Assembly: GCA_031401035.1 (NCBI GenBank)
Contig: JANNRA010000079.1
Span: 4,322-68,321 of the forward strand
DNA from: JANNRA01 sp031401035
Lineage (GTDB): Bacteria; Desulfobacterota; Binatia; HRBIN30; CADEER01
DNA: 64,000 nt
Direction: 5' to 3'
Numbering within the stretch: position 1 is the first letter of the stretch; every line of letters starts with the position of its first letter. The position numbers and the translations under genes were made by a program. Below, piece after piece: positions 9,363 through 17,304 of the stretch. The notes beneath the pieces were generated by a model. The model searched no databases. It was not told the DNA's origin and worked only from the letters and a program-made list of their open reading frames with translations.

Positions 9363-9485
9363 AGCGGCGGCGGCGGAACGGCGCAATTACACCCCCGGCG
9401 GAAAGACTCGTTGACAACAGTTGCGCTATCGATCGAAACGGAAACGTAATTCTGGTTTCGGTGCCAAATGGGACTGCCTTCTCGG
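9206..9485 (+). repeat. 280-bp direct repeat, copy 1
   Basis: This stretch (3' end of the glycosidase gene plus the following intergenic region) recurs at 11614-11893 with a constant offset of 2408 bp and no net gaps. Over the coding part, 12 of 158 positions differ, mostly at silent sites. The spacer just after the stop is more diverged, then similarity rises again through TTGACAAC and the ATGGGACTGCC that forms the TetR start in copy 2. A 55-codon ORF at 9468-9635 begins MGLPSR as TetR does and may be a decayed TetR 5' end. Confidence 0.92.
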
Positions 9486-9569
9486 GCGAGCCCCCGGCCA
9501 ATCTCGTGGGCACACATACGTCAACGCCGGCGGTTGGGAACACAGGCGCGGCAACATCCTCGACAAGCT

Positions 9570-9592
9570 CCCGAGGCGGCTGCCGCCTCGGG
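9570..9592. terminator. Perfect GC-rich hairpin
   Basis: CCCGAGGCGG and CCGCCTCGGG form a perfect 10-bp stem with a 3-base loop. No T-run follows. It may end transcription from the glycosidase side or be a remnant of a mobile palindrome in this rearranged region. Confidence 0.5.
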
Positions 9593-9670
9593 GGACGGCC
9601 ACGCTCCACGGGATCATGCAATGCCCAATAAGTAGTCCGGTCACCCTGCGGGAGAGAGGAGCACGCGCCG

Positions 9671-10090
9671 GTGACGAGTTGCACGGCGACGGTGACGCAG
9701 ACCGGCACGGGCACCGCGACGGCGACCGCGACGAGCACGGCGAGTGCGACGGGGACCCGCCCGCCTGGCCGGCCGCAGTTGCAGCCGGAGGAATCTTCCT
9801 CCTCCGAGCTCGCGCCCGGAGCGGTGCTGGTCTTCACACTGGCCTACGGCAACGTCGGCAACGGCGCGGCGACCGGGGTGACGCTCAGCGACACGGTGCC
9901 GCCGCTGACGGTGTTTAACGCCGGCGCCAGCACGGCCGGGTGGTCGTGTGCCGACGCAAGTCCGCCCGGCACGGTCTGCACGCATCCGCTGGCCGATCTG
10001 CCACCCGGCGGGCAGGGCTCGCTACTCTTCGCCGTCACCGCCGGTGCGAAGGTGCTCAGGCGTCTGTTGGCCGCAGTTGACAGGGCTTAG
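9671..10090 (+). pseudogene. Truncated DUF11-repeat surface protein
   Basis: The frame from GTG 9671 codes for a Thr/Ala-rich linker (TQTGTGTATATATSTASATGT), then most of one DUF11/B-type repeat: LVFTLAYGNVGNGAATGVTL, SDTVPPLTVFNAG, WSCADASPPGTVCTHPLADL, GGQGSLLFAVTAGA. The match stops abruptly and the last ~12 residues (KVLRRLLAAVDRA) are unrelated. DUF11 proteins are normally long, with a signal peptide and many repeats; this has neither. A GGAGAGAGGAG-like sequence lies 10-20 bp upstream, so translation cannot be excluded, but I read it as a fragment left by rearrangement between the two direct repeats. Confidence 0.6.
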
Positions 10091-10180
10091 CCTGGCGATG
10101 TCGACCTGCAGGCAGAGCACAAGAGGCCATCCGGCAATTTGTGAATAGGGGCGCTACACTAAGTATCTCCAAGCAATGCG

Positions 10181-10209
10181 GGCTGTACGCACGACGCGCG
10201 GGTACAGCC
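10181..10209 (+). promoter_or_regulatory. Inverted repeat in the leader of the esterase gene
   Basis: GGCTGTAC (10181-10188) and GTACAGCC (10202-10209) are a perfect 8-bp inverted repeat with a 13-base spacer, lying 2 bp before the AAGGAAGAG ribosome-binding site of the gene at 10225. It could be an mRNA hairpin or a repressor site; only the repeat itself is seen. Confidence 0.35.
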
Positions 10210-10224
10210 GAAAGGAAGAGTACG

Positions 10225-11271
10225 ATGACTTGCAGGTACCAACGCCTGGTGTTGAGCATGAGCCTTCTTCTCGCGCTTTCGGCGTGCGGGGAGGATGACC
10301 TTTCGTCGCCGAGTCCGCGCAGCGATCCATCGCCAGGCTGCGACCTGACGGCTACCGAGCCTGGACGTCGCGAGATCGAGCTGACGAGTGGCGGACAGCT
10401 GCGCCGGTACGTGCTGTACGTTCCACGGAGCGTTGCGGCCGGCGTCCCGGCACCTCTGGTGCTGGACTTCCCGGCGTACTCACCGATGCAACTCGAAGAA
10501 GCGTTCAGCGGCTTCACCCAACCAGACCGTGTCGGTGGCATCAAAGCCGAGGAGGTGGGTGCTGTCGTGGTCACTCCGGAGCCGATCGGCGGAGACGGCC
10601 TCCTGCGAGCGTGGAACATGACCGGCAACGCCGTCGGCTTTCCCGACGACCAACGCTTCGTCGCCGATCTTCTCGCCGATGTGGGTGCGCGCACCTGTAT
10701 CGACCGCAAGCAGGTTCTGGCGATGGGCTTCGCAGTGGGGGGCGTGATGGCCGCGCTGGTGTCCTGCAATGCGGAATTGGACATCGCAGCGCTCGTCAGC
10801 GTGTCCGGTCCGTACGATCCACCGTCATGCGCGCGCGTTGAGCCGATTCCGGTCCTGGCTTTCCATGGCACGGATGATCCGCTCCTACCGTTCGCCGGTG
10901 GCATCGGCCCTCACGTTTCCATGCTCAACCTCGGGCCGCTGACGGCGGTCGGGATCGCCGGTATAGTTCCGTATCTCGTCGGTGCGACCCATTCGGCGCA
11001 AGCGTGGTCCGCACGCAACGGCTGCACGGCCGGCCCCGAAACCACGTCGGTTGCGCCCAACGTCACCCGCGAAACTTGGAGTGGCTGCGTCGGTAATGGC
11101 GCCGTCGAGTTGTATGTGACCGACGGCGCGGGTCACACCTGGCCGGGAACCCTCGGCATGGATGAATTCCTCTCGCTGCTCGGGCCCACCACCAACGCAA
11201 TTATCGCCAACGACCTGATCTGGGATTTCTTCCGCGCTCACGTTCGGGACGGTGAGGGTTCCTCCCAGTGA
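10225..11271 (+). CDS. Esterase-like lipoprotein of the PHB depolymerase/LpqC type, nucleophile Ser absent
   Basis: A 348-residue alpha/beta-hydrolase-fold lipoprotein. ATG 10225 follows AAGGAAGAG and opens a signal with lipobox LALSAC (Cys 21). The fold matches PHB depolymerase/feruloyl-esterase proteins: RRYVLYVPRSVAAGVPAPLVLDF, then DDQRFVADLLADVGARTCIDRKQV, PVLAFHGTDDPLLPF (acid residue) and GAGHTWPG (His). At the nucleophile elbow, where the family has GxSNGG, this reads MGFAVGGVMA, with Ala at residue 171. By known chemistry that should abolish hydrolysis, so this is a pseudoenzyme or a decaying gene. GC content is lower than in its neighbours, and it lies between two direct repeats, consistent with acquisition. 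Confidence 0.8.
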   Translation: MTCRYQRLVLSMSLLLALSACGEDDLSSPSPRSDPSPGCDLTATEPGRREIELTSGGQLRRYVLYVPRSVAAGVPAPLVLDFPAYSPMQLEEAFSGFTQPDRVGGIKAEEVGAVVVTPEPIGGDGLLRAWNMTGNAVGFPDDQRFVADLLADVGARTCIDRKQVLAMGFAVGGVMAALVSCNAELDIAALVSVSGPYDPPSCARVEPIPVLAFHGTDDPLLPFAGGIGPHVSMLNLGPLTAVGIAGIVPYLVGATHSAQAWSARNGCTAGPETTSVAPNVTRETWSGCVGNGAVELYVTDGAGHTWPGTLGMDEFLSLLGPTTNAIIANDLIWDFFRAHVRDGEGSSQ

Positions 11272-11613
11272 AACCACACATGCGGGTCATGGTGCCGAGC
11301 ACCAAGGATTCGCACCGGCCGATGACAGTGAGGGAGTGGGGCGTTCGCGGCCTCAGCGGGCCGACGCTGCCTCACTGTGACGCGCGGTGCAGGACGGTCT
11401 GCTCGGGCTGGCGGCGCACGTAGGTCTGCAGTCCGCGGCCAAGCTCTCCCGCGTGGGTGCCAGGACAGCCGGCTGCGCTCGCCTCCCGACCCGGGAGCCC
11501 CTCCGCGCCCGAATCCATCGCCGTTGGTGGGCACGCCAGCCCTGCCGCATGCTCACCACTGATGGGCTGACGGGTAGCCAATACTGCGGGGTGACCGCGA
11601 TCGCGTCGGCGCC
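11272..11613. other. Intergenic region without a convincing gene
   Basis: About 340 bp between the esterase and repeat copy 2. A chimeric frame (11387-11770) runs from here into the glycosidase fragment, but its first half (GLAAHVGLQSAAKLSRVG) resembles nothing I recognise and has no ribosome-binding site. I see no promoter or RNA that I can support. Confidence 0.5.
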
Positions 11614-11770
11614 GATGTGCGTCGAGGGCGGCCCCGAGGCGCAGCTCTACGTCAACGCCGGCGGCTTGGAACTGGAGGTGGTCGGCAGCCACGGCAGCAG
11701 CTTCGCCGGCTTCGAGAACAGCCTTGCGCTGCCGATCCCCAACGCCCTCGGGCTCCGGCGACTCCCCTGA
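11614..11770 (+). pseudogene. 3' fragment of a phosphodiester glycosidase gene
   Basis: The frame reads CVEGGPEAQLYVNAGGLELE and ends FAGFENSLALPIPNALGLRRLP plus stop, the same C-terminus as the intact gene at 8538-9362. About 220 N-terminal residues are missing. Differences from the intact copy are mainly silent, so this copy diverged while still under selection and was truncated later. Confidence 0.85.
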
Positions 11771-11849
11771 ACTGCCGGCCCCCGACGGGCGTAATCGCAC
11801 CCCTGGCGGAGATACTCGTTGACAACGGTTGCGCTATCGGTCAGAACGG

Positions 11850-11865
11850 AACCGTAATTCCGGTT
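11850..11865 (+). promoter_or_regulatory. Candidate TetR operator
   Basis: AACCG-TAATTC-CGGTT is an inverted repeat with 5-bp arms that lies 10 bp before the TetR start codon. The matching place in repeat copy 1 also has an inverted repeat (GAAAC and GTTTC arms) in spite of base changes. Position and symmetry suit an autoregulated TetR operator; binding is inferred. Confidence 0.4.
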
Positions 11866-11875
11866 TCGGTGACAA

Positions 11876-12538
11876 ATGGGACTGCCCTCTCGGCAAATAT
11901 CGGCCCCAGGACTCGAGTGGGCGCGCCCGCCGCAGCAGGCGCGCACGCGCGCCAGCCTCGGCCGCATGCTCGACGCCGCCGAGCAGCTGGTCGCCGCCAA
12001 GGGCTTCGACGAGACCGGCATTGCCGAGATCGCCGCCGCCGCCGGCGCCTCGGTGGGCGGCTTCTACCGCCGCTTCGGCGACAAGCACGGCCTGCTGCAC
12101 GCCCTGCACGAGCGCTTCTGCGACGAGGCGCGCGCCACCGCCAACACCGCCCTCGACCCAGCCCGCTGGTCGGGCGCCTCGACCGCCGAGGTGGTGCGCG
12201 AGTTCAGCGCCTTCCTGGTGCGCATCTACCGCGAGCGCGAGGGATTCTTCCGCGCTTTCCTGGTCGTCGGCCTGAGCGACGAGACGGTTCGCCGGCGAAC
12301 CCGGACACTGATCGAGTACCTGCACCAACGGCTGCGCACCTTGCTCGCCGAGCGGCGCGCCGACCTTGCCCATCCCGACATCGACGTCGCCTGTGTCGTC
12401 GGCCTCAATCTCGTGGTCGGCGCCCTGAACCACGCCGTGCAGCTGCAACCGACCGAGTTCGGCCTCACCGACCCGCGCCTCGACGACGAGATCGCGCGCG
12501 CCTTTCTCGCCTACCTGGGCGTGCGCGTCGACGCCTGA
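11876..12538 (+). CDS. TetR-family transcriptional regulator
   Basis: A 220-residue TetR repressor. The N-terminal helix-turn-helix is canonical: ARTRASLGRMLDAAEQLVAA, KGFDETGIAEIAAAAGASVG, GFYRRFGDKHGLLHAL. The C-terminal ligand and dimer domain (residues 70-220) is unassigned, as usual. The ATG at 11876 lies at the edge of repeat copy 2. It sits 27 bp upstream of the ferritin-like gene on the same strand and is the probable regulator of the cassette 12566-15773. A candidate inverted-repeat operator lies just before the start. Confidence 0.92.
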   Translation: MGLPSRQISAPGLEWARPPQQARTRASLGRMLDAAEQLVAAKGFDETGIAEIAAAAGASVGGFYRRFGDKHGLLHALHERFCDEARATANTALDPARWSGASTAEVVREFSAFLVRIYREREGFFRAFLVVGLSDETVRRRTRTLIEYLHQRLRTLLAERRADLAHPDIDVACVVGLNLVVGALNHAVQLQPTEFGLTDPRLDDEIARAFLAYLGVRVDA

Positions 12539-12565
12539 AGCCCCCAGTATTCCCCGGAGGACCGC

Positions 12566-13576
<1,011 letters not shown>

Positions 13577-13619
13577 GGCCACGTGCCCTCTCGCCATTGG
13601 CGCGCATCTGTGGTCTGCC

Positions 13620-15155
13620 ATGCCAATGTTCGACTGGCAGCCCTGGACTGCGCTGCTCGCCGAAGTGGTGAGCACCGACGGCAAGGTCGATTATGCGGCG
13701 CTGGCGGAGCGGCGGCTGCGTCTCGACGCGGTGGTCGCCGCGCTCGGCGCCGCCAGTCCGAGCCGCGACGCGGCGGCGTTCCCGTCCGCCGAGCACCGGC
13801 TGGCGTACTGGCTCAACGCGTACAACGTCTTCACCCTGCACGCGATCCTCGCCGAGTATCCGATCTCGTCGGTATGGAAGACGCGCGACGGGCAGTTCTT
13901 CCAGCGCCGCCGCCATGGCGCCGGCGGACGCGAGGTCAGCCTCGACGACATCGAACACGAAATCCTGCGCGGCGAGTTTCGCGAGCCGCGCATCCACTTC
14001 GCCATCAATTGCGGCTCGAACGGCTGCCCGGCGCTGCGCCCCGCCGCCTATGTCGGCGAAGACCTGCAGGCGACCCTGCGCGGCGCCACCGAGCAGTTCC
14101 TCGCCAACGAGTGGAACTGCCGCATCGACCACGCCGCACGGCGCGTCGCCGTGTCTCGCATCTTCAAGATGTATGCCGCGGACTTCGCCGGCGCGCAGGG
14201 CACGACGCACGACTACCGCCTCGGCGTGCTGCGCTTCGTCGCCCAGCACGCCGACGTGCCGTTCGAGCAGATCGCCGACTACGAGGTGAGCTACAACACC
14301 TACGACTGGGGCCTGAACGATACCCACCGCGCGCCGCACATCGGACCGATCACGTTCCATGAACCGGTCGAACACTACGCTCCCGGCGACGCCGAGCTGC
14401 GCGAGCTGCACCTGTACGAGGGCAATTTCTGCAACCGCACGTGCGCCTTCTGCACCATCAACGGCTCGCCCGACGGCTGGTACCAACCGTACGCCGAGCC
14501 GGTGCTCGAGCAGGCGCTGCGCAGCGTCGCCGCCGACGGCAACATCAAGTTCTACGGCGGCGAGCCGACCCTGCACGCCGAGGCGATCATCGCCGCGATG
14601 GCCTGGCTGCGGGCGCACGGCTTCCACGGCCTGTTCACCCTCTTCTCCAACGGCGTCAAGGCGGAGAAGCTGCTCGCCATCCTCGACAGCGACGCGCGCA
14701 GCGAAGCGGTGCTCAACTACTCGATCCTGCATGGCCGCGACGCCGAGGCGCTGCCCGAGCAGGCGCGGGCGCGCATCGAGGCGTGGGCGACAGCGCACCC
14801 GAACCGTGTCTTCCAAGGGTACAAGATCCTCTTCCACGCCGGCGCCGGCGCCGACGGCGCCTTCGACCGTGATCGCGAGGCCGACTTCCACGGCCTCGGC
14901 CAGGGCTGCGTGCGCTGCTTCCCGGTGCTGACCTCGAAGGGCCGCTTCCACGCCTGCCCCTTCGCCGCCGAGGTCGATGCACCGCACTACGATCTCGGCC
15001 GCGTCGGTACCGCCCCTGCCACCGTGCTCGCCAACTACCAGGCCTTCCGCGGCTGGATCGACGATGTCCTCGACCCCGCCGCGCGAGCCCGCGGCATCAG
15101 CTCGTGCGAGATGTGCCACAAACACCTGGCGGAGCTGCCGCTGCCGCAGTTCTGA
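13620..15155 (+). CDS. DUF547-radical SAM fusion protein
   Basis: A 511-residue two-domain protein. Residues ~5-230 are DUF547: YWLNAYNVFTLHAI, then RIHFAINCGSNGCPALRP with the conserved Cys pair (C131, C136), and VSRIFKMYAADFA. Residues ~258-500 are a radical SAM domain: the 4Fe-4S motif C271-x3-C275-x2-C278 in NFCNRTCAFC, then KFYGGEPTLH near 311-320. C-terminal cysteines (GQGCVRCFPV, FHACPF, SCEMCHK) resemble SPASM-type auxiliary cluster ligands. The radical SAM part would generate a 5'-deoxyadenosyl radical; the role of the DUF547 part is unknown. It starts 43 bp after the diiron gene and so shares a transcript. I do not recognise a named enzyme with this build. Confidence 0.85.
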   Translation: MPMFDWQPWTALLAEVVSTDGKVDYAALAERRLRLDAVVAALGAASPSRDAAAFPSAEHRLAYWLNAYNVFTLHAILAEYPISSVWKTRDGQFFQRRRHGAGGREVSLDDIEHEILRGEFREPRIHFAINCGSNGCPALRPAAYVGEDLQATLRGATEQFLANEWNCRIDHAARRVAVSRIFKMYAADFAGAQGTTHDYRLGVLRFVAQHADVPFEQIADYEVSYNTYDWGLNDTHRAPHIGPITFHEPVEHYAPGDAELRELHLYEGNFCNRTCAFCTINGSPDGWYQPYAEPVLEQALRSVAADGNIKFYGGEPTLHAEAIIAAMAWLRAHGFHGLFTLFSNGVKAEKLLAILDSDARSEAVLNYSILHGRDAEALPEQARARIEAWATAHPNRVFQGYKILFHAGAGADGAFDRDREADFHGLGQGCVRCFPVLTSKGRFHACPFAAEVDAPHYDLGRVGTAPATVLANYQAFRGWIDDVLDPAARARGISSCEMCHKHLAELPLPQF

Positions 15156-15248
15156 TCCCCGTCACGTCCCCTGGCGAGCGCCGCCCGCGCCGCGGTTGAC
15201 GCGGGCGTTGCCGATCGCGCAGGGTCGCCGCCGGGAGAGCACCGCTGC

Positions 15249-15773
15249 ATGGCATTCAGCCGCGACGAGATCGAGCAGGCGTTTCGCACCTACTGGCGCA
15301 CCGGGGCGGTGGGCGAGGACTGGGACGCCTGGGCGGAGCTGTTCACCGCCGATGCGCGCTACGTCGAGCACGTGCTCGGCAACCTCGAGGGGCGCGAGGC
15401 GATTCGCAACTGGATCAAGCCAATTATGGAGCAGTACGGCGAGATCTACACCGCCTACGAGTGGCACTCGGTCGATTCCGAGGCGGGACGGGTGATGGTC
15501 TACATGCAGAATCGCCGCGACCATCCGAGCGGCAGCGGCGTCATCGACTTCCCCGGCATCACCATCCTCGACTACGCCGGCGACGGCCGCTGGAAGCAGG
15601 AGGAGGACTTCTGGGCGGTGCCGGCGGCAACGCGCGCGACCGAGGAGTACGAAGCGGCGCGCAAGCAGTTCGACCGTGACCACCGTCGCACGATGACCCG
15701 CCGCGAATGGGGCCACGGGCCGGAGTGGACGCGCGGCGGACCGACCTTCGCGGCACGGCGGCCGTGGCGCTGA
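15249..15773 (+). CDS. SnoaL-like (NTF2-fold) protein
   Basis: A 174-residue SnoaL/NTF2-like protein: FSRDEIEQAFRTYWRTG, WDAWAELFTADARYVEHVLG, LEGREAIRNWIKPIM, then DFPGITILDYAGDGRWKQEEDFW. The fold is a conical barrel that hosts small-molecule isomerases, hydrolases or cyclases as well as non-enzymes; no specific active site can be assigned. It lies 93 bp after the radical SAM gene on the same strand and may be the last gene of the TetR-diiron-rSAM cassette. The next gene is convergent. Confidence 0.78.
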   Translation: MAFSRDEIEQAFRTYWRTGAVGEDWDAWAELFTADARYVEHVLGNLEGREAIRNWIKPIMEQYGEIYTAYEWHSVDSEAGRVMVYMQNRRDHPSGSGVIDFPGITILDYAGDGRWKQEEDFWAVPAATRATEEYEAARKQFDRDHRRTMTRREWGHGPEWTRGGPTFAARRPWR

Positions 15774-15807
15774 ACGCGTCCGCGGCGAGATCAGGTGAGG
15801 GGCGCCC

Positions 15808-17178
15808 TCAGCGGCAGACCCACACCGGAACCGGCACGGTGCGGCCGCGCAGCGTCGCCGGCGGGCCCGGCTCGTAGGCGGACAGCACCGCCTCGACATC
15901 GGCGCCGCCCTCGCCCCGCGCGGCGGCGACCAGCGCGTCGCTGACCACCACCTCGGCGCCGAGCTCGCGCGTCAGTCGCTCCAGGCGGCTGGCGACGTTG
16001 ACGGCATCGCCCAGCACGGCGAACTCCAGCCGCGAGGCACCGCCGATATCGCCCAGCACGACCGGGCCGAAGTGGACGCCGATGCCGACGCGGCAGGCGG
16101 CCTCGCCGCGCGCCGCGCGCGCCGCGTTCCACTCCGCCACCGCGGCGCGCATGGCGCCGGCGCAGCGCAGCGCGTTGGTCGCGTCGGCGGGCCCGGGGCG
16201 CGGCGTGCCGAAGGTCGCCATGACGGCGTCACCGATATACTTGTCGACCGTCCCCTGGTGGGCGAATATCGCGTGCTGCATGCGGGCGTGGAAGTCGCGC
16301 AGCAGCGCGATCACCGCCGGCGGCGGCATCGATTCTGCGAGCCGGGTGAAGCCGACCAGGTCGGCGAACAGCACCGCCACCTGCTGCTGGCGGGTCGGGC
16401 CCAGCGGCTCGTCGGTGTGCGCCAGCTCCTCGACCAGATTGGGCGAGAAGTAGCGCGTCAGGTTGGCGCGCTGGCGTTCGGCCTCGGCCTGCTGCACGAC
16501 CAGTCGGCGGGCACGGTTGACGAACACCGCCAGGGCCGCGCCGGCGAGCAGGAACAGCAGTGCCTGCCGGCCGAGCAGGCCGAGGTTGACGAAGTGGGGG
16601 TGCAGCGCCGTGCCGATGCGCTCGGCGGCGGTCATCGCTTTCCAGTCCGCGTCGCCCATCCAGCCGATCGTGTCCGGCAACCGGTAGATCGCCAGCGTCG
16701 CCACCGTCCACGCCAGGGCCGCACAGGCGCCCGTCCACACCACGACGCGGGGCGAGTAGCTGAACGCCGAGGCGGCGATGAAGATGTACAGGTAGATGTC
16801 ATTGCCGAAGCGCAACAGCATCTGCGGCGGCACCAGCTCCGGCTCGAGCGGGTTCTGCAGCATCACCATCAGCGTGAACAGGGTGATGTCGAGGAGCGGG
16901 AACAGGTAACGCACCCAGGCCGCGTCGATGCCGCGCCGCCGCAGCAGCAGGGGCGCGGCGCCGACCAGCGCGAACAGCAGCAGGAACGGATAGAAGTAGA
17001 GGAACTCCGGGTACTGGTTCTCGACCGCGATCCACGCCGCTAGGACGGGGATGATCGCCAGGCGGACGCGCAGGGCGAGTCGCGTACTGCGCAGCTCCTC
17101 GGCGGCGAAGGCGTCGCGCAGCCGGCGCTGACGCGCCGCGTCGGCTGCCGGATCGGTAGGTGGCCCCGGGTCCGTCAT
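15808..17178 (-). CDS. Membrane-bound class III adenylate/guanylate cyclase
   Basis: A 456-residue cyclase. The N-terminal half has about six hydrophobic segments (LAIIPVLAAWIAV, FLLLFALVGAAPLLL, LFPLLDITLFTLMVML, IFIAASAFSYSP and two more), and the C-terminal half is a class III catalytic domain. The metal-binding Asp residues lie in LFADLVGFTRLAE and YIGDAVMATFG. The Lys before IGDAV and the Asp in LEFAVLGDAVNVASR fit ATP rather than GTP specificity, so cAMP is the likely product. ATG 17178 is chosen over a start 22 codons upstream because only the former region resembles coding sequence. It is divergent from the dynamin-like gene. A Crp/Fnr regulator occurs at 47127. Confidence 0.88.
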   Translation of the reverse strand: MTDPGPPTDPAADAARQRRLRDAFAAEELRSTRLALRVRLAIIPVLAAWIAVENQYPEFLYFYPFLLLFALVGAAPLLLRRRGIDAAWVRYLFPLLDITLFTLMVMLQNPLEPELVPPQMLLRFGNDIYLYIFIAASAFSYSPRVVVWTGACAALAWTVATLAIYRLPDTIGWMGDADWKAMTAAERIGTALHPHFVNLGLLGRQALLFLLAGAALAVFVNRARRLVVQQAEAERQRANLTRYFSPNLVEELAHTDEPLGPTRQQQVAVLFADLVGFTRLAESMPPPAVIALLRDFHARMQHAIFAHQGTVDKYIGDAVMATFGTPRPGPADATNALRCAGAMRAAVAEWNAARAARGEAACRVGIGVHFGPVVLGDIGGASRLEFAVLGDAVNVASRLERLTRELGAEVVVSDALVAAARGEGGADVEAVLSAYEPGPPATLRGRTVPVPVWVCR

Positions 17179-17304
17179 CGTGCCGGGCGGATAGCGCACC
17201 GCGCCGGTGCCGGCAAAGGCCGTGGTTGCAGTGCCGGCGCGCAAGCCGTATCACCAACGTCTTTCTGGCCGCGCGCGGCGCGGCGGACGACGGCGAGGAG
17301 TGAG

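Larger units (their letters stand above)
11614..11893 (+). repeat. 280-bp direct repeat, copy 2
   Basis: Partner of 9206-9485. It starts at GATGTGCGTCGAGG and ends inside the first codons of the TetR gene. It supplies that gene's promoter region, including a TTGACA at the same relative place as copy 1. Confidence 0.92.

Noticed and set aside
9415..9485. A coding frame (DNSCAIDRNGNVILVSVPNG) in the spacer after the glycosidase, also present in repeat copy 2
   Set aside because: Changes between the two copies in this frame nearly all alter the amino acid, unlike the silent changes in the glycosidase part, so it is not under protein selection.
11387..11770. A 127-codon ORF joining intergenic sequence to the glycosidase fragment
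   Set aside because: The first part has no ribosome-binding site or known domain. The second part is a truncated duplicate.
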